A DNA stretch of 64,000 nt from an uncultured Eubacterium sp. GTDB lineage: Bacteria > Bacillota > Clostridia > Lachnospirales > Lachnospiraceae. A program made the position numbers and the translations under genes. The stretch is from contig CAJTMV010000018.1 of assembly GCA_910577225.1 (NCBI GenBank), forward strand, positions 10,899-74,898. The letters run 5' to 3'. Of the stretch, positions 44,313-53,524 are shown in pieces. Numbering within the stretch: the stretch's first letter is position 1; every line of letters starts with the position of its first letter. Below the pieces are notes generated by a model, which was not told the DNA's origin, did not search any database, and saw nothing but the letters and a program-made list of their open reading frames with translations.

Positions 44313-44482
44313 CTTTACCTATTTCTGCGTTTTACTTATTTCTTTGCTTTACTTATTTCTGTGTTTTACTTATTTCTTTGCTTTACTTATTTCTGTGTTT
44401 TACTTATTTCTGCATTTTACCTATTTCTGTATTTTACCTATTTCTGCATTTTACTTATTTCTTTGCTTTACCTATTTCTGCG
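44313..44482. repeat. 17-bp minisatellite, ten units
   Basis: Ten tandem units of 17 bp close to TTTTACTTATTTCTGTG, with the variable positions confined to the C/T at the start, Y in ACYTATT and the last three bases (GCG, TTG, GTG, GCA, GTA). There are no spacers, so it is not a CRISPR array. Confidence 0.85.
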
Positions 44483-44762
44483 TTTTCTATTTTTTGTATA
44501 ATCAGACTTGATGTTGCTTTATTGTTTTTGGCGATGGTCTTATTTTTTATCCCGCTAATAGCCAGCATATATCATAGTCCGGTTTCTGGCTCAACCGTAT
44601 ATTTATCATTTTCTTTTTTATCAATCGCACGCGCCCGATTATAAACACAAGAATGGATAAACCCGTCTTTCCAGGAAAATCCGCCTGCCAACATCTTTGC
44701 TTCGATTTCTTGTAAACAATTCGATTCCGTTTTTAATTATCAGCTTTTCTCCTCATGATCGA

Positions 44763-44832
44763 TTTACATCACAAAGATAATATGGTATAATCCAAGCACT
44801 CATAAAGCGGAAAATAAATATCTTCCGTTTTT
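44763..44832 (+). promoter_or_regulatory. arr promoter and leader hairpin with U-tract
   Basis: TTTACA (44763-44768), 17 bp, TATAAT (44786-44791). About 16 bp later AAAGCGGAA (44804-44812) can pair with TTCCGTTTT (44823-44831), loop of 10, continuing into T's to 44832. The structure lies before the ATG at 44863, so it is an attenuator candidate. Confidence 0.55.
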
Positions 44833-44862
44833 CCTGAAAAGAAAATCGCAAGGAGAAAGCAG

Positions 44863-45276
44863 ATGAATGATAATACGTTATTTAGTATGGAATCTTTTTT
44901 TCATGGAACAAAGGCAGACTTATGTATCGGAGATTATTTATCCACAGGTCATAAAAAAAATTATAACGATACGAGAAAATCAGCCTATGTTTATTTTTCC
45001 GGAACATTAGACGCTGCAATTTGGGGCGCTGAGCTTGCAGAAGGCGACGGTATGGAAAAGATCTATGTTGTAGAACCAACAGGTGAATTTGAGGATGATC
45101 CCAATCTCACAGACAAAAAATTCCCAGGAAATCCTACAAAATCATATCGCACAAAGCACCCATTAAAAATTGTAGCAGAAGTAAAAAGCTGGGAGTCCCA
45201 TTCTCCTGAAATGGTCGGCAATATGATAGCCCATTTGAAAAAAATATCTGAAAAAGGCATTGTAGCCATCGACTAA
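44863..45276 (+). CDS. arr: Rifamycin NAD+ ADP-ribosyltransferase
   Basis: Inactivates rifamycins by ADP-ribosylating the C23 hydroxyl. 137 residues, the normal Arr length. Diagnostic stretches: FFHGTKADLCIGDYL, YVYFSGTLDAAIWGAELAEG, IYVVEPTGEFEDDPNLTDKK, FPGNPTKSYRT, and EVKSWESHSPEMVGNM. GCAAGGAGAAAGCAG precedes the ATG. Gene is complete with its own promoter and leader hairpin. Codon use is similar to neighbours, so transfer is not evident from composition. Resistance activity is expected but not proven. Confidence 0.95.
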   Translation: MNDNTLFSMESFFHGTKADLCIGDYLSTGHKKNYNDTRKSAYVYFSGTLDAAIWGAELAEGDGMEKIYVVEPTGEFEDDPNLTDKKFPGNPTKSYRTKHPLKIVAEVKSWESHSPEMVGNMIAHLKKISEKGIVAID

Positions 45277-45688
45277 ACGGACATCCTATTGTGCATGCAT
45301 ACGAATTGTTCGGGCGCCCGGAAATCACACTGGAGCTTTTATTGGAGCAAAGCCGGTTCCGAAATCTGTCAATAACTTTTACCTGGAAACCCGCTGTCAG
45401 CCTGTTAAGTTTCTTAATTTTATATCCAACATCTTCAGGGCAGTGTGCATTAGATGAAGTAACGATTATCACATGATTCTTCTCCCCATTCGTTTATTTG
45501 TTGCTATTGACTATTTTCGCCACTCACCGCTTATATTTATACGAAAAATGAATATCTCACTCCCATTAAAGCGCAAAATAAAGGGTAATAAACTGGCGCG
45601 CACAGATTGGTTTCTATACGCTCTGACACTGTGTTGCTTATTCAGTTGTGATTGTGGTGATGGTTGCTTAAACAGACTGGAAATTGTA
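45277..45688. other. Gene-poor region after arr
   Basis: 412 bp. A short plus-strand frame just after arr reads HAYELFGRPEITLELLLEQS, which looks protein-like and may be a remnant, but it lacks a ribosome site and loses character after ~25 residues. No other signal seen. Confidence 0.35.
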
Positions 45689-46429
45689 TCAACTTTGCAG
45701 ATATTCAATCAGCTTACCTGCATATTCATCACTATGTTCGTGTAAATATTGCCCATGCCCCATATGTTCAATCTCTATATCTATGATAGCAGGCAGATAT
45801 TTTTTTAATAATGTAACACTTTTCCCTGGGTATTTCTCATTTGAACCTCGCCAAAACAGGACAGTTCCCTTGTAACTTTTTATATTTTTAGGGACATTGT
45901 AGCGATACACAAATTCACATGCGTTTTTTATAGTAATTGATGTAATGTTCGGATAAAGCATTTCTATAATACTGTTGTTATCTTTGCCCATAACAGCGTC
46001 CATCATAAATTTAGGAATTGCTTTTCCGCTTTGAATCCGTTTTATCGCTTTGCAGAAGATATATTCATACGGTTTCGCCAATAATCCCATCTTTGTCAAA
46101 AATGCTGCATCTAAATGTGTTTTAGCAACATTAACATTGCCTCTGCCTATAATCTCGACAACCATTGTTGCTCCCATAGAAAAGCCAGATAAACAATACA
46201 AATTACCCGATAAATGATCCATAATATAATCTTCTATCTCATCACAGTCTTTCTCAAGGCTAACAAGTTCACCTGTTCTCTCACTGTGACCATCTACTTC
46301 CGCCAATATCACATAATAGTCTGACAACCGTTTTAAAATTGGTTCATAGCAAAGCATTGCCGTGGATGCCATTCCATGTATAAATAGTATTGACTTCTTG
46401 TTTTTATCTCCAAAGCATAAGAAATTCAT
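45689..46429 (-). CDS. Alpha/beta hydrolase
   Basis: 246-residue serine hydrolase. Oxyanion-hole segment LFIHGMASTA (~15-24), nucleophile elbow LSGFSMGATMV (~80, catalytic Ser in G-F-S-M-G), and terminal HMGHGQYLHEHSDEYA with the catalytic histidine. An acidic residue lies in the expected region before it. ATG preceded by GGAGGAGGGTATT. Soluble, no signal peptide. Substrate unknown; it is a lone gene with no pathway neighbours. Confidence 0.88.
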   Translation of the reverse strand: MNFLCFGDKNKKSILFIHGMASTAMLCYEPILKRLSDYYVILAEVDGHSERTGELVSLEKDCDEIEDYIMDHLSGNLYCLSGFSMGATMVVEIIGRGNVNVAKTHLDAAFLTKMGLLAKPYEYIFCKAIKRIQSGKAIPKFMMDAVMGKDNNSIIEMLYPNITSITIKNACEFVYRYNVPKNIKSYKGTVLFWRGSNEKYPGKSVTLLKKYLPAIIDIEIEHMGHGQYLHEHSDEYAGKLIEYLQS

Positions 46430-47826
46430 AATACCCTCCTCCTCATATACTGATTGGTACCTCTGTCAGAATACCACAAACACTCTCACATTTCTTTTGC
46501 ATTTTCATTAAATTTCTTTATCCCCTCAAAGTCCATCATCATCTGACAGGCCTTATAAATCTATTATACTTTATAGATGGAACTGCATGTTTCTACACGT
46601 ATTACATCAGCAACAATAAAACGAACCGGGACTTATTCTTTTTCAGTATTCCAGGCAGTTCTTTATCCATACCGGGTGAAGCCGTTTCAGGACATCTCCT
46701 GGCGGCTCCGCTATTTTGATCTGCATACATATTACTTTCTGAGAATTCCCTGGCCAGACTTTCATAGTAGTCTGATAGCGAATAGGATGATTTATGTCCA
46801 AATAATTTTATTGCATCCGGATGACCGATCCCGTCCAATGTTTGGCTTTATGTATCGAAAGCAAAATCAGCAACAAAATGAATACTTCCCAATAAAAATC
46901 AAATCCTTTCCCCTTTTTAAGTTCAGAAATAAAGTTTTCAAACTCTTTGAAATCACATATTTCAAGTCCAAACCTGATTTCTACCGGAAACTGCTCATTT
47001 CTGACTCATTCGCTCAGTTCCGGATAGTCCGCAAGTTTATGCACACCTGCATTTCTATGAAACCACGTATTCACTACTATATGCACACACAGAATTATAC
47101 ATTGGGACAAACTCTTCCAATCTGTAACAATGCTCAGACAAACGTACTTCATCGATCTCTATTTCAACTGCTTTATTCACAAATTGATTGATTCAATCTA
47201 TCGTGTACGTTCCACATTCAATAGGAATATGTCCGTCTATCACATTTCTCCCCTCCTGTGCAGAAAAATATAAATTAGTATTTTATCAGATATTGATTTA
47301 TTGTCTGAGATAATTTTACCACATAGCTGCAAATAATTCAGCTCACTTTTTATAATTTCCTCTGCCCCTCCAATGTGCGTATGCACCCATTCTATCTGCG
47401 AAATAGTATACCCAAACCGGACACAAAAGGGGGAACAATCAGACAGAGGCACTGGCAATATTTCACATTTTCCCTGTTATACTGAACCCCCTTTCTCCAT
47501 CAAAGGAACCGGAGTCTTACCCTGAATCGCACAAAGAACGAGCGGTCAGACATGCGCAAACAGATTTATCATTAAATGAATGAAAGACAATAAAAGCTCA
47601 TCTGGTACAATATATTTCAAAATTCATACCTTTTCTTATATTATTGTCTCTTAAGTTCAAAAGAGTAATCTTCTGCATCTGGAACCGGCAGCAACTAAAA
47701 AAGAGTCAAAAAACTGTTTTCATCAGCATCAGAATCGTATATAATATTCTTACCAAAAGCCGGACCATGCATCGCCATCTACAGATACACGGAACCGGCA
47801 GCAACGATACACAGGAAAGGGTAACC
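46430..47826. other. 1.4-kb region of decayed sequence
   Basis: No intact gene. On the minus strand, several stretches in different frames read as protein: GHKSSYSLSDYYESLAREFS (46602-46838), VEIRFGLEICDFKEFENFIS (~46860-46980) and EIDEVRLSEHCYRLEEFV (~47100-47160). They are separated by stops and frame changes, as expected of a degraded gene or two. A 15-bp repeat GGAACCGGCAGCAAC occurs at about 47684 and 47801, before the Rpn gene. Function of the remnants is unknown. Confidence 0.4.
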
Positions 47827-48756
47827 ATGGCAGAAAAAGACATGACAGAAAAAGCCCTGGAAGCGTTCAATGATGTATTTGCGGATATCCTAAATAACCT
47901 GCTTTTTCATGGCCAAAAACGGATACCGGAAACGGAACTGGAACAGGGGAGGGAGCGCTCCATATACCGGGGAGAAAAATCCCTGCGGGAACAGGAGCGG
48001 GATACATCCAAATATTGGAGAAAAAATAATATCCGTATCGCTTATATCGGCCTTGAAAACGAAACGGAGGCGGAAGATGACATGCCGCTGCGTATCATCG
48101 GATATGACGGCGCAGCCTACCGTGACCAGATTGCTTATGAAAAAGATCCAAACGGCATACGAAAGAAAACGCCGGACAGATATCCGGTTGTGACGCTGGT
48201 CCTGTATTTTGGCTATCAAAAGCACTGGACGAAAGCGCGGACACTTTACGAAGCCATTGGAGACCATATGGACCATGATCTCATGCCGTTTGTAAATGAT
48301 TAAAGGATCAACCTGTTTGAGATTGCATGGCTTACAGACGAACAGGTTTCAGGATTCCAGAGCGATTTTGGCATCGTAGCGGATTATTTTGTACAGATGA
48401 GAAAAACCGGAACATATAACGGATCTGTCAGAGATATGAGACATATGCGGGAAGTCCTGCAGCTTCTGTCCGTACTGACAGACGATTCCCGGTTTTTGGA
48501 AACAGCAGAGTCAGCAAAGAAAGGAGATGCGCCTAAAAATATGTGTGAAGTGCTTGACCGAATAGAAAACAGGGGACGGGAACAGGGTATTAAACAGGGT
48601 GAAATCAACAATGCAAAAAAAGTCGCTTTCCGCTTAAACCGAAAAGGACTGCCAGTTGAAGACATCGCTGATATCGTAGAATTCGACATAAATATTGTTT
48701 CTTCGTGGATACAAAGTATGTCCGCAGATGCTGAGCGCTGCAGTCAGGAGCAATAA
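47827..48756 (+). pseudogene. Rpn-family nuclease/transposase-like gene split by an in-frame stop
   Basis: Two parts in one frame: 47827-48303 (MAEKDMTEKALEAFNDVFAD ... MPFVND) and 48304-48756 (INLFEIAWLTDEQV ... ). They are joined by a TAA where the family normally has a sense codon before KINLFEIAWL. The N-terminal part carries the PD-(D/E)xK-type Rpn features (MPLRIIGYDGAAYRDQ, YPVVTLVLYFGYQKHW). The C-terminal part has the usual helical tail with RGREQGIKQGEINNAKKVAF. Intact length would be 309 residues. AGGAAAGGG precedes the ATG. Rpn proteins promote RecA-independent recombination; this copy is probably dead unless the stop is read through. Confidence 0.75.
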
Positions 48757-48908
48757 CGGCTCTGGCAGGAATATACTGCCAGAGCCAGCTTTAGATATTT
48801 CGGATTTCTTCGCTTATTTCCTTTTCGTTTCTCCATTATGCTGTCTTGCTGCCAGGCAAATCCATATCTGTGTAAACCCGCCTATATGTCAATTCAGCAA
48901 ATCGAAAT

Positions 48909-49235
48909 TTAATACTTTTTAAGCTCTGCAATCGCAGCATAATGTAAAATATTAAATTCATCCGGAGCAATTTCTTCAAGGAGTCTCCTATGCTCTTGTT
49001 CCCACATCGAAACTTCTTTCCTGGTAAACGAAGCGCCGATTCCACGGCAAGCCTTCATTCTTCCATTCCAGGTTTCACGGGTAAACGGTATTTTCAGAGT
49101 AAATTCTTCATGATATACAAGCTCAAAGTTTTCTCTGTAACAATCTGGTATATCTATTGGATGTTTCGTTTCTCCTGCACCGCTCCAAATTGGATGATAT
49201 TTTAATTCATGCTTTAGATATCGTCCATTTTATCC
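48909..49235 (-). pseudogene. C-terminal remnant of a class I SAM-dependent methyltransferase
   Basis: About 108 residues open on the minus strand without start codon: LKYHPIWSGAGETKHPIDIP, TRETWNGRMKACRGIGASFT, VSMWEQEHRRLLEEIAPDEF, ending in AIAELKKY. This is the usual C-terminal tail of a widespread methyltransferase group in Firmicutes. The SAM-binding N-terminal half (GCGTG motif) is missing, with a stop just upstream. Confidence 0.6.
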
Positions 49236-49298
49236 AGGTAAAAACTGCATCCGTTTTTCTTCATCCAAATTTTGAGTTGTCTGATTCACATAGCAACT

Positions 49299-49712
49299 TT
49301 ACTTTCTGTTTGGTTTTCTTTTAATTCGTAATAATTTCATAAAGTCGTCAAACAAAGAGGTATCCACCGGCTCAAACATGATCCATTTCCCATCATGGTA
49401 AGTTTGAGCTTTGTCATATATTTCCTGCACTTCCTTCCCATAATTTTCCCTATCTGTTTCAAATTTTAACCGTTCGTTTTTCCCAAAGATAATCATAAAA
49501 CCCACACAGTTTTCTCTTGCATATAAAGCGCACAGCGTTTTACCGCCCCGACGATATTTGTATTCATATTTCCACGCTTTACCACCTTTGTTCCACAAAC
49601 AATCCATATCATATTTTTCATCGATTAAAACACATAACTGATGCCAAACATCATACAGAGTCTCTCCAACTAAAGACAGCATTTCCTCTTTATTCGGTAT
49701 CGTATCTAACAT
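49299..49712 (-). CDS. DUF3788-family protein
   Basis: 137-residue soluble protein matching the DUF3788 pattern: VWHQLCVLIDEKYDMDCLWN, KAWKYEYKYRRGGKTLCALY, FMIIFGKNERLKFE, then an alpha/beta C-terminus ending in the basic LLRIKRKPNRK. The family is probably a small-molecule or DNA-related single-domain protein of unknown function. GGAGGGCT stands before the ATG. Intact among decayed neighbours. Confidence 0.8.
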   Translation of the reverse strand: MLDTIPNKEEMLSLVGETLYDVWHQLCVLIDEKYDMDCLWNKGGKAWKYEYKYRRGGKTLCALYARENCVGFMIIFGKNERLKFETDRENYGKEVQEIYDKAQTYHDGKWIMFEPVDTSLFDDFMKLLRIKRKPNRK

Positions 49713-50042
49713 TTTAGCCCTCCTAAATATAACTCCTCATTTCTTAATCAAATTTCTTTCTCCAGGTATATACGAAATGAATTCCAAATATCTTTGGATG
49801 ACCGTCTGCAAATAGGGTTACTTTCTGTCATCATCATAAAAGTCCCTTCTGCTTTTCAGGAAACATTACGGTCTTTATCCATTCGAATACTTAATTGTTT
49901 TTCAAATTCTTTTTATGAAGCGATTGCTCTGGGACCTCTGTGTACCAAAACAATTTTAATACGATTCGTTATCATATAGTCATACGATTCCTGTTCTCCG
50001 TATGGTTTTCTGACAGCTATACTAAAACTGAATGTGTGTAAT
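49713..50042. other. Intergenic stretch without a clear gene
   Basis: 330 bp between the DUF3788 gene and the small ORF at 50043. Short open frames on both strands lack ribosome sites and family character. Nothing supportable seen. Confidence 0.4.
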
Positions 50043-50153
50043 TCAATAAAATAAATCTTCCTGCCAATCATAAAGCTCTTTTCGTATGTTTCTCATTTGT
50101 TTCCACACATTATCTCCATAATTACTTACTATAAGGGAATATCGATCGGCCAT
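50043..50153 (-). CDS. Small ORF or C-terminal fragment (36 aa)
   Basis: From the ATG at 50153 the frame reads MADRYSLIVSNYGDNVWKQM and ends DWQEDLFY. The frame stays open upstream to about 50215 with protein-like content (RKPWKWLNESWLWC) but has no start there, and it overlaps the end of the DUF7716-like gene in another frame. It is either a coupled small gene or a remnant of an immunity-type protein. Confidence 0.35.
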   Translation of the reverse strand: MADRYSLIVSNYGDNVWKQMRNIRKELYDWQEDLFY

Positions 50154-50208
50154 ACACCATAACCACGATTCGTTCAGCCATTTCCATGGTTTCCTGTTAT
50201 ACCTGTTT

Positions 50209-50553
50209 TCAGCAATCTTCTATAACAATTGTATTTTTATCACTAAAATCCATATATGCATCGTGATCATAATAAAATAAAAACGCCTCTAACAGGTCAT
50301 CGTCAGAAATATTTTGTTTTTGCCGCTTTGCATTTTCCACAATTAACTGAATGCTCTGAATACTTAATGTATATATGAAATGATTTTCTATCGCCGCTTT
50401 TGGCAGCTCATCTTCGTCATTTTCTATATCATCCGGATCCTGGATAAGTCCTTTTGTATGCTTATCCCAGACCTCATTTTCCGGCAAAAATAAAGCGTCC
50501 GACCATTTAAATGTTTCCATATTGTTTAAAATAAATATTAATTCATACATCAT
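50209..50553 (-). CDS. Small acidic protein, DUF7716-like, immunity-type
   Basis: 114 residues, very acidic. Sequence pattern FKWSDALFLPENEVWDKHTK, LIQDPDDIENDEDELPKAAI, YTLSIQSIQLIVENAKRQKQ and LLEAFLFYYDHDAYMDF matches what I recall of the DUF7716 group, often found beside polymorphic toxins as immunity proteins. The ribosome site is weak (GCGGAT), and a second ATG lies one codon in. No toxin gene is visible nearby. The family assignment is from memory. Confidence 0.6.
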   Translation of the reverse strand: MMYELIFILNNMETFKWSDALFLPENEVWDKHTKGLIQDPDDIENDEDELPKAAIENHFIYTLSIQSIQLIVENAKRQKQNISDDDLLEAFLFYYDHDAYMDFSDKNTIVIEDC

Positions 50554-50667
50554 ATCCGCACTTTTTCACATTTACTTTTTGTGTCCTTTCCACTTGTCCA
50601 TATTTCCATCCGTCTGTTTGAACCGGCTTTTTCTGATCTTCGTCTGCCTAAACTCACTTTCATTTTT

Positions 50668-50970
50668 CTAACATAGATTCTCATTTATCTTCTCATCGAT
50701 CCATTTCTTTGCCCGCCCGCATCCTGTCAGAATCATTTCATGATTAAAACAGATGATATATGTCCCCTGGCAGTCTGTAACATATACTTCACAATTATAT
50801 GTTTCTCCTATTACATCACATAAATCTCTGCCGTTTTTAAACAGATATGCTTTTCTGCATTCAATTTGATTAAAGAACAGACAGCATTTTTCTTTCGGCA
50901 ATATTTCAGAAAGATACTTCCAGGCAGATTCTCCGCAAATATTTGAATAATCAACAAATTGTTCCCACAT
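50668..50970 (-). CDS. Small hypothetical protein, immunity-like
   Basis: 100 residues: MWEQFVDYSNICGESAWKYL, KCCLFFNQIECRKAYLFKNG, YNCEVYVTDCQGTYIICFNH, then ILTGCGRAKKWIDEKI. The alternating strand-helix layout with WW/YY-rich strands resembles small immunity folds in toxin-immunity arrays, but no named family fits. It starts 16 bp after the 43-residue ORF at 50987 and is probably co-transcribed with it. Confidence 0.55.
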   Translation of the reverse strand: MWEQFVDYSNICGESAWKYLSEILPKEKCCLFFNQIECRKAYLFKNGRDLCDVIGETYNCEVYVTDCQGTYIICFNHEMILTGCGRAKKWIDEKINENLC

Positions 50971-50986
50971 AAAATTGCTCTCATTA

Positions 50987-51118
50987 CTAATAAAAATACG
51001 CAGGTTTTCTAAAATATTTTTTTTTAATACTATTAAATTGCTGATCTTCCATTTCTATAAACTCCACACCTGTTTCTTTTTTAGCTGCCTCAAGCTGCCT
51101 GGGTATTGATAAAATCAT
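50987..51118 (-). CDS. Small ORF (43 aa) with perfect ribosome site
   Basis: GAAGGAGGACAG directly precedes the ATG at 51118. The peptide MILSIPRQLEAAKKETGVEF continues to KKKYFRKPAYFY. It is too short to classify. Position 16 bp before the 50970 gene indicates a two-gene transcript. It could be a fragment of a longer protein that once fused to it, but the ribosome site suggests it is translated. Confidence 0.5.
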   Translation of the reverse strand: MILSIPRQLEAAKKETGVEFIEMEDQQFNSIKKKYFRKPAYFY

Positions 51119-51208
51119 CTGTCCTCCTTCAAAATATGATTGTTATTTTTAGCTCAATCATTTTTGCTCCTGCTGCCCTGCCCTTTTCCCGAAACTGATC
51201 CTGCATCC

Positions 51209-51400
51209 TTATTTTATATTAGTCAGATCATCTTTTAAAACGCCGCAAAAAGGCGCTTTTTCGCTGTCAGCCATATCTTCCGCTATATTCCGAATCTCTA
51301 AAATAACACAGGCATCTGGTGACTGCCGCTGGTCGATCAGTTGTTTGACCAAATCCATATGATATATTGTATCTGGTTCTGCAATGCCTTTTCATTTGTT
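51209..51400 (-). pseudogene. Decayed coding remnant
   Basis: A minus-strand frame reads KGIAEPDTIYHMDLVKQLID and continues to DSEKAPFCGVLKDDLTNIK, about 60 residues with coding character. It has no ribosome site and a stop directly upstream. It is probably the tail of a degraded gene. Family unknown. Confidence 0.35.
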
Positions 51401-52528
51401 TCTCTATGAATTTCTGTTTTCCAAAAGCAGAAACTTTGTGTTTGATAATATAATAATGCTGCCAATCCATTCAGAACATTCCGCTAAAGTCCTGGATAGA
51501 ATAATTATCTGTCTTATTTTTATTCAGTGATGTATCTACAGTCACCTTATTAAAATATATTTTAAAAAATATGTATCCGTAAACGGGTCAGCAGCAGTTT
51601 TAATTTTCTTCGATCTTTGAAATATAGCATTCTCAACCGAACAAAATATCCTCCATTTCATTTGCAGACTTACCTTTCAAAATATTATATCACAGGCATT
51701 ACAATCCTCAACCGTTAATTTACAATCTTATGAATTATTTCAGACATGAATCAGCAACTGTCTGTTTCTGTAGTCTGCACGCAGTATCGTTTCTTTTGCT
51801 TCTCTTAATCTTCCCCTTTATTAATTATCCGTAATGCCGTGTCCTGAACAGATGGAGATGAAACCCTCTAATTCCAAGGGTCCCCGGCGATAAGAATATT
51901 CATATAACTTATCATTAACGCAGGCGGACAGGGTACATCATTTAGATATGATTGTAAAACAGCGTAATGATTTAAATAAATCTTGACAGCAGGATGAGAT
52001 CAATCGTTTTGAAATTATACCTTATGTTACATTATCAGCAACCATCCTGGCAAAAATACTTTTGTCAAATAAAATTGAAATACCATACTCCACACGAATG
52101 AAAAAATATTCGTATAAAATCGAAAATTTTTGAAGCATGAACTGCCCGCCATATCATGAATACAGTTCTGATGCCTTTTTGCTTTTCCTGATTGAGAGAT
52201 CCCCCAGATACAGGCTGCACTGTCTGTACCTGGGACAAAAGAGAATATAGCCAATAAACGTTTCAGGTATTCCACTGCTGGTAACATTAACAGTCCTTTC
52301 ATCAAAGACACCCCCTGAAAATATTTCAATTTATGAAGATGACATTTCCACTGCTCTCTGGCAGCGCTGGATTGCCTGTGTGGACGTTCCCGTTTTCAAA
52401 GCAAGCCGGATTCTCTCACTGTAATGCCGTAAAACTTTGCTCATATGAGGTAAAAAAGTAAGAGGCAAGCCCATAAATGCTTCTTCCTGTCTCCCACATG
52501 GCACAGATGATTTATGGTTTCACTTTAT
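51401..52528. other. 1.1-kb region without an intact gene
   Basis: AT-rich, with many stops. Two minus-strand stretches look weakly protein-like: MKGLLMLPAVEYLKRLLAIF (from ~52300) and MSKVLRHYSERIRLALKTGT (52340-52450). Neither shows a family motif or a good ribosome site. This is the side where the missing ABC permease gene of the 52529 locus would be expected. Confidence 0.4.
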
Positions 52529-53449
52529 CTAATCTATTTTTGTTACTTTTTCCCGAAAAACAATCGTTACAGCAGCTAATGTGACCATCAGCACGAAAAC
52601 TATCTGGAATAAATTCTCCTGATTAGCCGGATTCTTCGTAATGATAAGCTGTCCAGCTGTGCCATAAATCCTGATAACAGCATCGTCTGCTACATCAAAA
52701 TGTGACAGCCTCTCATCCTGTTCCAAAAGACAGGCGGCTTGTTTTACATTATCCGTATTTATTTCGATGTATTCTGTCTGATATTCATGTACCTCATGGA
52801 TCGATATTTCTTTCAGAAGTTTTCCACCTGCGATAACGCCAATCCTGTCCGCAATCTGTTCAACCTCTGAAAGAATATGGCTGGAAATAAAAATGGTTGT
52901 TCCGTAATCCTGATGCAGCCGCTCAAATAGCAGGCGCATTTCTTTGATCCCCTCCGGATCAAGTGCATTGACAGGTTCGTCCAGTATCAGCAATTCTGGT
53001 TTTGCTAAAATTGCCCTTGCAATAGCAAGGCGCTGTTTCATCCCTAAAGAATAATGCGAAACTGATTTTTCCTCAATGTTTTTAAGATTTACCAATTCCA
53101 GGACATCCCTGATACGCCTGCGGTCATAATACCCCATATAATCACAATGCAGTTCCAGATTCTGCAACCCTGTCATTTTTTCATAGAAGTAAGGGTTTTC
53201 TATGATACAGCCGATCCGTTTCAAACATTCATAATTCTTGTCGTCCATTTTTTCGCCAAATACATATATTTCCCCGGAATCCGGACGCACTAAATTCAAA
53301 AGCATTTTCATGATGGTGCTTTTTCCAGCGCCGTTCGGCCCAACAAAACCATAGATCTCTCCCTTTTTAACGTGAAGATTTACCTTGTCAACGACAACTT
53401 TTCCCTTATAGGATTTTATCAGATCGGATGTTTCAATGATATGATCCAT
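52529..53449 (-). CDS. ABC ATPase fused by deletion to the C-terminal tail of its permease
   Basis: 306 residues. The first ~265 are a normal bacitracin/lantibiotic-export type ATPase: Walker A GPNGAGKSTIM (~37), signature HYSLGMKQRLAIARAIL, Walker B LLILDEPVNALDP, H-loop ISSHILSEV. The usual C-terminal end of this ATPase family is missing. After GTAGQLIITK the sequence switches to NPANQENLFQIVFVLMVTLA and VTIVFREKVTKID, which reads as the last transmembrane helix and tail of an ABC-2 permease. A deletion has therefore removed the ATPase end and nearly all of the permease. It sits 75 bp downstream of its two-component system. Export function is probably lost. Confidence 0.75.
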   Translation of the reverse strand: MDHIIETSDLIKSYKGKVVVDKVNLHVKKGEIYGFVGPNGAGKSTIMKMLLNLVRPDSGEIYVFGEKMDDKNYECLKRIGCIIENPYFYEKMTGLQNLELHCDYMGYYDRRRIRDVLELVNLKNIEEKSVSHYSLGMKQRLAIARAILAKPELLILDEPVNALDPEGIKEMRLLFERLHQDYGTTIFISSHILSEVEQIADRIGVIAGGKLLKEISIHEVHEYQTEYIEINTDNVKQAACLLEQDERLSHFDVADDAVIRIYGTAGQLIITKNPANQENLFQIVFVLMVTLAAVTIVFREKVTKID

Positions 53450-53524
53450 TTTGTACGCCTCCTTTACTGTTCTACAGTATACAAAACAGGATTCACTTTT
53501 ATCTGTCAGAAATCTAACTTTTTT

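Larger units (their letters stand above)
44148..44862. other. Intergenic region with minisatellite and arr leader
   Basis: 715 bp without a credible gene. It holds the 17-bp repeat array at 44313-44482 and, at its right end, the arr promoter and leader hairpin. Reading frames through the array encode only repetitive hydrophobic peptide and lack ribosome sites. Confidence 0.6.

Noticed and set aside
44208..44644. Open frames encoding Phe/Tyr/Leu-rich peptides
   Set aside because: Generated by the 17-bp minisatellite; no ribosome site and no family character.
46577..47191. 204-codon plus-strand frame
   Set aside because: No ribosome site and atypical composition; the opposite strand shows better protein-like fragments, so this is likely a shadow of a decayed minus-strand gene.
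47240..47458. 72-codon minus-strand frame
   Set aside because: Weak coding character, no ribosome site and no family motif; covered under decayed sequence.
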